From: a virus
Reading direction: 5' to 3' (one strand)
IMG/VR virus record: IMGVR_UViG_3300009481_000024
Span: 1-43,387 of that record
Length of the DNA stretch: 43,387 bases
Numbering within the stretch: the stretch's first letter is position 1; every line of letters begins with the position of its first letter. Position numbers and translations under genes: made by a program. Shown here in pieces: positions 14,072 to 20,756 of the stretch. The notes under the pieces are model-generated. The model searched no databases. It worked only from the letters and a program-made list of their open reading frames with translations, and was not told the origin of the DNA.

Positions 14072-15564
14072 TGGCAGACCCGCTGACGATAGAGCAGGCC
14101 CGAGAAATCGCCCTTTATCCCGACCGGTGGTCGCAGTATTTCCGCACCATTAACGGTCAGCCGTTCTCGCTTGCGCTTCGTCCATATTTGATTGAGATAT
14201 ACCGTCACTTCAAACCAACCGAGAAGAATTCGAAAGCGAAAATTATCGTTCTGAAATGCAGTCGTAAAGTCGAGAAGACTGAGACAATTTGCAACCTTCT
14301 GATGTATGGGTTGCTCAACATTCCCTACTTCAATGCCGTCTATACGGCCCCGCGACAACCACAGGTCACTCGCTTCGTTGAAGAGAGATTCAATGGCGCT
14401 CTCATGTCCAGCGTGAACAATGGTTGTCTGATGAACGCGAAGGTGAAGAGTTCAGTCAGCCATCAGACATTCAATGTCGGGGCTCGCTCACTGAACCACT
14501 TCTATGCCTACTCAAATTGGGGCGACGCTCACGCCTTGCTGGGAGTCGAAGCCGACTTGTGTTGCATTGACGAATACCAAGATAGCGGGGGAGACATTCT
14601 TCCGATGTTGCTTGAGATGTTGGCCTTGAGCGAATACAAATGGGTCGTTGTCTCCGGAACTGCTCGTGAGCAGGGCTCGGAATTCTGGAAGTTATGGGAG
14701 AAGACCACGAAGGGAGAATGGGATGGCGAGAAGTGGGTCCACGGTGATTCGGACTTAATCGGTTATCACATTGAACAGAAGATGCACCCGGAGATTACAG
14801 ACGAGGACATTGAACAGAAGCGCGAAACATACACTCCGCGCAGATTTTCAAACGAAGTTCTTGGAGAATTTTTCGCAGGTTCGACAAAACCTCTCACATT
14901 TGCAGAAGCGCTGGCGACTATTGACGCCAATAGGTCAGCAACTTTGTCTCTCACAGCGCCGAAAACTTGTGTGATGGGAATTGATTGGGGGCGAGAAACT
15001 ACGGTCGTCATCATGGACCCGAAAACCGGGGACATTCTGAACGCCATGAAATTAGACTCCCGGGCAGAAGATGAAGTCGAGGAAGTCAAGAAGTTGATAC
15101 TGAAATACAACGCCGTTCAGATAGTGTGCGACATTGGCTACGGAGCGCGACAAGTTCGAGAACTACAAGAGGAATTCGGGGAGCGCGTGAAATCGTGCTA
15201 CTATTCATCTCGGCCACTCACTCCATACGAATACAAACGACGAGACAACAATCGCAATCTCATTTACATGGTCGTCGTGGACCGAACCTCGTATGTCGAG
15301 GAAGCGATTGAGGCAATCAAGAATCAAGAGCATTCGCTCCCTTGGGCTGACCAATCCCTTGAGTGGGTCTTGAATGAATGGACCTCACTCAACTCATCAG
15401 CCGAGATGGATGAGTCGTCGAATAAACCCATTCGGGGTCAGCGTTTGACGAAGTATGGGCGAGATGATGACGACCACGCATTTCACGCTCTCGTGTATGC
15501 GCGTATAGCGGCGGATTTTGCCGACGAAGGTGAAGGCTTCGAAATCAGAACTTTCGGCGGTTAG
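14071..15564 (+). CDS. terL: Terminase large subunit
   Basis: 497 aa. Motor domain: Walker A-like CSRKVEKT (63-70) and Walker B LCCIDE (D167-E168). Nuclease domain: GIDWG (D305), CDIGYG (D354) and DDDDHA (465-468) supply the three acidic metal ligands. It cuts concatemeric DNA and pumps it into the prohead through the portal. The Walker A is unusual, with Glu at the position before Lys that is usually Gly (R-K-V-E-K-T). Holds an exact palindrome copy at 14918. Confidence 0.95.
   Translation: MADPLTIEQAREIALYPDRWSQYFRTINGQPFSLALRPYLIEIYRHFKPTEKNSKAKIIVLKCSRKVEKTETICNLLMYGLLNIPYFNAVYTAPRQPQVTRFVEERFNGALMSSVNNGCLMNAKVKSSVSHQTFNVGARSLNHFYAYSNWGDAHALLGVEADLCCIDEYQDSGGDILPMLLEMLALSEYKWVVVSGTAREQGSEFWKLWEKTTKGEWDGEKWVHGDSDLIGYHIEQKMHPEITDEDIEQKRETYTPRRFSNEVLGEFFAGSTKPLTFAEALATIDANRSATLSLTAPKTCVMGIDWGRETTVVIMDPKTGDILNAMKLDSRAEDEVEEVKKLILKYNAVQIVCDIGYGARQVRELQEEFGERVKSCYYSSRPLTPYEYKRRDNNRNLIYMVVVDRTSYVEEAIEAIKNQEHSLPWADQSLEWVLNEWTSLNSSAEMDESSNKPIRGQRLTKYGRDDDDHAFHALVYARIAADFADEGEGFEIRTFGG
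14918..14933. repeat. Dispersed palindrome, CTATTGACGCCAATAG
   Basis: Exact 6-bp arms within the terminase gene. Confidence 0.9.
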
Positions 15565-15565
15565 C

Positions 15566-15595
15566 AAATAAACCCCCGTTCACAGCGGTTCAAAC
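15566..15595 (+). promoter_or_regulatory. TATA-like promoter of the membrane-protein cassette
   Basis: AAATAAACCC starts 30 nt before ATG 15596, and CGGTTCAA lies at the start. Confidence 0.5.
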
Positions 15596-15991
15596 ATGGC
15601 GAAGTCGTCGTTCACGGACTATCTAATGTCCTTTGTTGCTGTCCCTCTTACTATTGCATGGCTCACTTTCGCGTGCTATGTGATATACAAAGGACTCAAC
15701 GACACGACGGGCTTGATTCAAGAAAACCTCGATTTCTATGTGGCGCTAATCGCCATCATCGGGGGACCCGCGCTACTATTCATCAACTCCATTTTAGAAA
15801 TGTGGAAGTCAGAACAGACTACACAACAACAGGTATTGCCAATGCGCCTTGAGTTAGAGATAGAACAAGCACGGGCAGAAAACGCTTCACGCATATTGAA
15901 GGCTGAGTCGGACCAAAGACACCGCCAGATGATTGAAGAAAGAGAGCAGGCTCACAAACATGGGTCAAAGGTGAAGACACCCAAAGCGTGA
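15596..15991 (+). CDS. Two-span membrane protein with coiled coil
   Basis: 131 aa. Two hydrophobic helices (about residues 10-32 and 47-65) are followed by a long charged coiled coil (LELEIEQARAENASRILKAE) and a basic tail. First of three small membrane proteins between terminase and portal, a place where lysis or holin genes often lie. Holin activity is only a guess. Confidence 0.7.
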   Translation: MAKSSFTDYLMSFVAVPLTIAWLTFACYVIYKGLNDTTGLIQENLDFYVALIAIIGGPALLFINSILEMWKSEQTTQQQVLPMRLELEIEQARAENASRILKAESDQRHRQMIEEREQAHKHGSKVKTPKA

Positions 15992-16016
15992 TAAACAGAA
16001 ACAATGAGGAATAGAC

Positions 16017-16337
16017 ATGGAAATATACGGAGTTCAATTGGAACTATGGGTCGCTTTACTCGGTGCTGTCTTGGCACTGACGGTTTGGGGATTGAAACAA
16101 TACAAGAAAGTTATGGCAGATGGTAAGGTCAGTATCGACGAAGTAATCGACACTCTAACGGGTGCGGAATCGCTTGTTGATGATGTGGCCGAGAAGGCGG
16201 AAACAGTTCACGCGGCTATGAAGAAAGCCGAACTCGTTGCTCTATGCAAGGAGGCTGGACTTCCTACATCGGGAACAAAGGCAGAACTTGTCGCACGACT
16301 CGCTGAGGCTGAGGCTGAGGCGGGTGACTCCGAGTGA
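16017..16337 (+). CDS. Membrane-anchored SAP-domain protein
   Basis: 106 aa. A single N-terminal span (about 8-26) is followed by a helical linker and, at residues 68-98, a SAP motif (KKAELVALCKEAGLPTSGTK). SAP domains bind DNA or RNA, so a membrane-tethered one might hold viral DNA at the membrane. A GAGGAAT lies upstream of the ATG. A second SAP motif is in the protein at 24919. Confidence 0.75.
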   Translation: MEIYGVQLELWVALLGAVLALTVWGLKQYKKVMADGKVSIDEVIDTLTGAESLVDDVAEKAETVHAAMKKAELVALCKEAGLPTSGTKAELVARLAEAEAEAGDSE

Positions 16338-16588
16338 CCTCGGATTTAGAAGCCGAAGTTGCGGCACTCAAGATTGAGATTAACACGCTGGCGACTAATC
16401 ATATCGCCCATGTCCAAGAAGACATTAACGAAATCAAACTTGATATTGCCATAATGAACGAACGAGTAAAGGCGCTGGAAGTATTCAATTCCGACATTAA
16501 GGATTTTCTCAAGATGCACACATCGAAGTTCACCGGGTATATGCTGGCTATTGTAATGGCTGGACTCGGTATCTCAACGCAGATGTGA
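16334..16588 (+). CDS. Coiled-coil tail-anchored protein, XhlA-like
   Basis: 84 aa from GTG 16334, overlapping the upstream stop. A charged coiled coil (DINEIKLDIAIMNERVKALE) leads to one C-terminal membrane helix (TGYMLAIVMAGLGI). This is the architecture of hemolysin XhlA-like phage proteins that accompany holins. No sequence identity is claimed. Confidence 0.65.
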   Translation: MTSDLEAEVAALKIEINTLATNHIAHVQEDINEIKLDIAIMNERVKALEVFNSDIKDFLKMHTSKFTGYMLAIVMAGLGISTQM

Positions 16589-16628
16589 TTAGGAAGGGTG
16601 AAGAACCAACCCGTATCTCAATGAATCA

Positions 16629-19325
16629 ATGGCGGAGCGTTCGCGTGGATTCTGGGACCGGTTCAGTCGAAGAAGGGCTGACCCAGCAGATGTTCAGAAA
16701 CTCAATCAAGTTTTGAATGCGAACTCATTAGATTGGGACGGAAAGGACCTCGCTTCTCTTTCTAAAATTCAAGCATCGACAAATCGAGTTTCGTCACGAG
16801 GCGGCGCAATCACGCCTGTTGATTACAGCCTATTGAGAACAATAGCCAACAAATCTGAGGTCGTAAATGCGATTCTTCGCAGGGCTGTCGATGATACACT
16901 TTCGAACGGTTATCGGTTCAAACTTGCAGAAGGCAAGGAAACCGGGGACCCATCTCAGTTAGAAAAGGCTCGACAATTTTTCAAGAGGCCAAACCCGGAC
17001 GACATGGGCGACGAATGGTTGGAGACTATGCTCTTCGACCTCATCTTATTCGGCGACGCTTACTTGGAACTTGATGGAAGCGAGGACAGTGCCGGAGGAA
17101 TCAGCGATGAAGATTGGAACTTCGGAGGCAAACTTGTCGGGATTTGGCCCATCGAAGCAGACACGATGAAGATACTTCCGAACCGCCAACTACCCGAAGC
17201 GCCAGAAATGGCGTATATCCAATCCATCAACAAGAAGACTCGGCGGTTCTCCCGCGACAAAGTTCTCCATATTGCGAAGTTCAAACAGGGAAGAGGCTAC
17301 GGCTCATCTCCGCTCATTCCTCTCCTTGAGGTAATCACAGGGCAACTGAACCTATCCAACTATCTCAACGCGCTTTACACAGGCACGCTTCCGAAGACCA
17401 TTCTGAATGTTGGAGATATTTCCAATGCTGAGATGAAGGCTATGCTTGGACTCATCGAGCAACAACTCGCTGGCGGTCAATCGCCATTCGGCTTGATTGC
17501 GATTAACGGTGGTTCCGGATTCAATATGCACAGGCTCATTGACTCAACGAGAGAAGGGGCGCAATTGGATTTGCTCTATTACTACCGTGAAGAAATATGC
17601 GCGGTGTTCGGTATTCCCCCGATGAAACTTGGATGGGTCCAGACAGGAAAACTTGCCAACCCGGAACAACAGTTAGACTCGTGGTATGATGTGGTCGAAT
17701 CCTATCATCACAGGGTATCGACAGTAATCAACAACAACATTCTTCCTTTGCTGGATATATCAGATTGGGAATTCGAATTCATCAGCATACGACCCAAGCA
17801 AGATGCCGCCCGCGCTGAAACTTTCAACAATAACTCCAATGCGATTTCGACTCTTCGCCAAGAGGCGACAATTAGCATCAACGAGGCTCGTTCGATTCTC
17901 GGACTTGAGCGAATAGAATCTGACGAAGCAGATGACCCATTCTTCATCTCACCCGCACTCCAAATCAACCAACCCGACGCTTTCGATGACGAACCATCAG
18001 TCGATGATGAACCCGAGGAAGATGCCGACGAAAACTTGGAACCAGAAGAACCAGAATTGGGATTGCTCAACCTATTCCCGTCAATAGGCATACCACAAGA
18101 CGCAGGGCAAGGCGCGGGAGAATCGCCGTGGTTCGAAGAAGTGGAAGTGGAACTTTCAGATGAGGACCGACTCATCGTGATGAATAAGCGCACGACTGAC
18201 GCTGACGAATTTCTGGAAATAGAAGACACTCGTTCAGACCAAATGATAGAGATGTTCGCCGAATCCCAACAAGCGTTTTCTGACGAATTGATGAAAGCGC
18301 TCGATGGACGGTTCCGCAACAACGAGGTCATCGCGTCAAAAGACCTCAACGCAGGCGATTTGTCGTGGGCTGTGGATATGCTGGATTCAAACTTGGAGAC
18401 TCTAATGGATGCGAACTTGGCTATCGCTGGGGTCGAGACTATGGGTGCATATCAGCAAACCCTTGGTGTGATGAACGCTGGCACAGCAACAACGATAGCA
18501 TTCGGAGCCACTGACGCCGCTGTCCTATCGTTCTGGCAACGCCGATGGGTCCTACCCGCACTACGCAACACACTCAATGGGTTCCGTGAAAGAATCATTG
18601 GCGTCTTCTCCACTATGGCTACAACCGGTCGCTCATGGAAGTGGGCATCAGCAGAAATGCGCAGGCTCATTGACCCGTCGGGCGACAAATATCCAAAGGG
18701 CTACTACGACCGAATCGCACGAACTGAGATTCGACGGTGCGTCGAGACAGCACACATCTCCGGGTTATCGAAGACCGGGATAAAATACACTCAGCGCCTT
18801 GTCGAAGTTGATACTCAGACAGACAAGGACCTTTGCCTCCCATTCGGAGATGCGAAGTATCGAATCAAAGATGCGGCGGGAGTTCTCCCGGCTCACCCCA
18901 ATTGCCGTTGCACGATGGTCGGCTTCATACCCGAAGCGGACTTCGATGTAATTCAGAATCCAATCAAGCCAGACATTCCTCAACCAACGAAGATGGTCAC
19001 GAAGAAAACACCGACACGAGCCCAACTTACACCGGGTAAAGGTGTGAGGGACGCCTGCCGAACAGGACTCAAACTTCACGAAGAAGGATTGAGCGGGTCC
19101 GGTTTGGAAGGTGCGACTGTGCGAGAAGCAAATGCAATTGTTCGCGGAACTCCAATCACAATCGCCAAGGCAAAGAAGATGATTCGATGGTGGGGAAGGA
19201 ACGCGAGGTTCCTCGATGAAGAGAAAGATAGCCCAGCATGGGTCGCCGCACTTCTATGGGGAGGACGACCCGGACTATCGTGGTCTAAGGCCCTACGCAG
19301 AACATTCGAAGCCGAGGAAGACTGA
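16629..19325 (+). CDS. Portal protein fused to MuF-type head morphogenesis domain
   Basis: 898 aa. Residues about 60-440 are an HK97-type portal (SEVVNAILRRAVDDTLSNGY, KVLHIAKFKQGRGYGSSPL, AVFGIPPMKLG). An acidic linker follows, then a MuF-like domain near 680-780 with ARTEIRRCVETA and AGVLPAHPNCRCTM. The last 100 residues are a Trp-rich helical domain (WVAALLWGGRPGLSWSKALR) of a type often appended to phage head proteins. The portal is the DNA gate and the MuF part helps assembly or internal protein placement; the single-chain fusion saves a gene. Two palindrome copies lie inside. Confidence 0.93.
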   Translation: MAERSRGFWDRFSRRRADPADVQKLNQVLNANSLDWDGKDLASLSKIQASTNRVSSRGGAITPVDYSLLRTIANKSEVVNAILRRAVDDTLSNGYRFKLAEGKETGDPSQLEKARQFFKRPNPDDMGDEWLETMLFDLILFGDAYLELDGSEDSAGGISDEDWNFGGKLVGIWPIEADTMKILPNRQLPEAPEMAYIQSINKKTRRFSRDKVLHIAKFKQGRGYGSSPLIPLLEVITGQLNLSNYLNALYTGTLPKTILNVGDISNAEMKAMLGLIEQQLAGGQSPFGLIAINGGSGFNMHRLIDSTREGAQLDLLYYYREEICAVFGIPPMKLGWVQTGKLANPEQQLDSWYDVVESYHHRVSTVINNNILPLLDISDWEFEFISIRPKQDAARAETFNNNSNAISTLRQEATISINEARSILGLERIESDEADDPFFISPALQINQPDAFDDEPSVDDEPEEDADENLEPEEPELGLLNLFPSIGIPQDAGQGAGESPWFEEVEVELSDEDRLIVMNKRTTDADEFLEIEDTRSDQMIEMFAESQQAFSDELMKALDGRFRNNEVIASKDLNAGDLSWAVDMLDSNLETLMDANLAIAGVETMGAYQQTLGVMNAGTATTIAFGATDAAVLSFWQRRWVLPALRNTLNGFRERIIGVFSTMATTGRSWKWASAEMRRLIDPSGDKYPKGYYDRIARTEIRRCVETAHISGLSKTGIKYTQRLVEVDTQTDKDLCLPFGDAKYRIKDAAGVLPAHPNCRCTMVGFIPEADFDVIQNPIKPDIPQPTKMVTKKTPTRAQLTPGKGVRDACRTGLKLHEEGLSGSGLEGATVREANAIVRGTPITIAKAKKMIRWWGRNARFLDEEKDSPAWVAALLWGGRPGLSWSKALRRTFEAEED
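16830..16845. repeat. Dispersed palindrome, CTATTGAGAACAATAG
   Basis: Exact 6-bp arms, in the portal gene. Confidence 0.85.
18072..18087. repeat. Dispersed palindrome, CTATTCCCGTCAATAG
   Basis: One arm mismatch, in the linker of the portal gene. Confidence 0.7.
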
Positions 19326-19738
19326 TGGCCGCACCTGTCGCTGGTTTGCTGAAACTGTTCGTCAGAAGTGGCGGGAAGAACCCCGGGACAATGGCCAAGG
19401 CTCTCAATAAGAAGGGAGTGAAGATTAAGAAAAAAATGAGAAAGCCGCTTCTCATCATCGCTGTTCAGATTCTCCAAAAGGCATCAGCCAACTGCCCGGT
19501 TCAGACGGGCGCACTACGCGCAAGCGGCAGAATTCAAGTCGCTGGTAGCATCACTATGGATAGGGGAGTCAATTCCTATGCCATTGTGTTCGGAGGCGGC
19601 GGGACCGGAGTCGATTATGCGAGAGCAGTCGAATACACATCGAAGGCATATCTCCGTCCAGCCGTTGCGTCGGTCAAGAACTCCCCGGGAACAAAGGGTG
19701 CGTTCATTAAGGTGATGAACGACACATGGAAAGGATGA
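19325..19738 (+). CDS. HK97 gp10-like neck/tail completion protein
   Basis: 137 aa. The signature CPVQTGALRASGRI, then VDYARAVEYT and YLRPAV, is that of HK97 gp10-like proteins, which act at the head-tail joint. Starts inside the portal stop (ACTGATGG). In most phages this gene follows the capsid and connector genes; here it precedes the protease. Confidence 0.85.
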   Translation: MAAPVAGLLKLFVRSGGKNPGTMAKALNKKGVKIKKKMRKPLLIIAVQILQKASANCPVQTGALRASGRIQVAGSITMDRGVNSYAIVFGGGGTGVDYARAVEYTSKAYLRPAVASVKNSPGTKGAFIKVMNDTWKG

Positions 19739-19884
19739 GGCGCAAGAAGATAGCGTGCAAACTTTGTTCTCGCAAGTTTCTTCCACCGAAGGGATTTGCG
19801 TTAGTGACCTGTAATGATTGCAGGGAGAAGATGTTGGACGAGGCGCGAAAAGCGAATAAACTGCGGCGCAGAAGAAAGAAGTAA
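19735..19884 (+). CDS. Basic zinc-ribbon micro-protein
   Basis: 49 aa. CKLC and CNDC knuckles, with KANKLRRRRKK at the end. ATGA overlap with the gp10-like gene and TAATG overlap with the next. Probably binds nucleic acid or a head component. Confidence 0.65.
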   Translation: MRRKKIACKLCSRKFLPPKGFALVTCNDCREKMLDEARKANKLRRRRKK

Positions 19885-20312
19885 TGCCAAGGAACTTTCG
19901 TCGTTGTAATGTGAATCGTTTCTCGATGACGGTTCCGAACATAGCCGCTATCAACACAGGCGTCACTGTCTCCCCAATTGACTACATGAACAACTATCAT
20001 GCCTATCTCAAAGGAGACACGCTGAACTCTCGGACAGCGATTGGTTCTGGTAAGGAAATGAATGCAGTCGCCGCTGGCTTGATGGGTCCTATGCCCGGGT
20101 GGGGAATGAACACGACCGGATATACTGACTCGCGTATAGGCGTAGCATTCGAGCGACCCGAACGAAGCCCAACTCTCACGGTGGCCGGAACCGAACTCGC
20201 ACTCCCTTCAAACTTGAACTTCTCAGTTGTTGGAGGAAGCGGAACTTTGCAGTTTGTTGTGAATGCAAAAGCGACTCGCCTATTGAGGCCAATATACACG
20301 AAACTTGTCTGA
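19884..20312 (+). CDS. Beta-rich structural protein, unknown
   Basis: 142 aa. A basic N-terminus (MPRNFRRCNVNRFSM) precedes Gly-rich and strand-forming segments (LTVAGTELALPSNLNFSVVG). Lies among head genes, so a virion protein is likely, perhaps a decoration or head-closure protein. A palindrome copy overlaps its last codons. Confidence 0.6.
   Translation: MPRNFRRCNVNRFSMTVPNIAAINTGVTVSPIDYMNNYHAYLKGDTLNSRTAIGSGKEMNAVAAGLMGPMPGWGMNTTGYTDSRIGVAFERPERSPTLTVAGTELALPSNLNFSVVGGSGTLQFVVNAKATRLLRPIYTKLV
20280..20295. repeat. Dispersed palindrome, CTATTGAGGCCAATAT
   Basis: One arm mismatch, just before the stop of the 142-aa gene. Confidence 0.8.
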
Positions 20313-20360
20313 GCCAGCAAGGGATTTCTAAAATCAGTATCGTTCATTGATAGGAAAGGA

Positions 20361-20407
20361 CATTGATAGACCGAAACCTTTATATGTGGAATCTGACTCG
20401 CTTAGAA
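20361..20407 (+). promoter_or_regulatory. Strong-class promoter with start-site motif
   Basis: CATTGATAGACCGAAACC then CTTTATATG from 20378 and GACTCGCTTAGAATAG at 20395-20410. The predicted start is near 20408. This is the fullest form of the promoter class shared with RNA B and RNA D. Confidence 0.7.
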
Positions 20408-20732
20408 TAGAGAGAACTGAGTTCCCTCCGCCCGAAAAACGGCTCGCCTCAAGAAGACCAGCAGTCCCCATAAGAACCACGCCACCCGGCGACCTTGAGA
20501 GCGAATTGCGGGCTCGTGAAAAAGAACCGGGTATGGAGTTGTTCAGTCAATCCATCAGACCCCTACGAGGGAGTCGCCACGGGACATTGATTGGAGAGTC
20601 CACCCGGAACTTTTGCACCCTTGGAAGAAGGATGCCTCGTGTGAAGAGTCGAAAACCGCTTTGCGGGAGAAGGATGCACAGATGAGGAAGAGTGGAAAGC
20701 CAAGGAATACTCAGTTCCGATTAACTCAATAA
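20408..20732 (+). ncRNA. Candidate noncoding RNA or long leader E
   Basis: The strong promoter at 20361 opens a stretch without an ATG-started gene in its first part; the protease at 20757 has its own TATA-like element (20725). Small hairpins such as CCGAAAAACGG occur near the 5' end. One frame is open from 20520 to a stop at 20730-20732 and its last 50 codons look protein-like (DIDWRVHPELLHPWKKDASC...), but it has no ATG until 20682. So this may be an RNA, a leader, or a gene broken by a frameshift. The 3' end is unknown. Confidence 0.35.
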
Positions 20733-20756
20733 CCAGCGCCAGCAAGGTTCCCACTC
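20725..20756 (+). promoter_or_regulatory. TATA-like promoter of the protease gene
   Basis: TCAATAACC starts about 30 nt before ATG 20757. Confidence 0.45.

Noticed and set aside
20347-20685. 112-aa frame from TTG/ATT region through the strong promoter
   Set aside because: It would run through the TATA and start-site motif at 20378-20410, so translation of the whole frame is unlikely.
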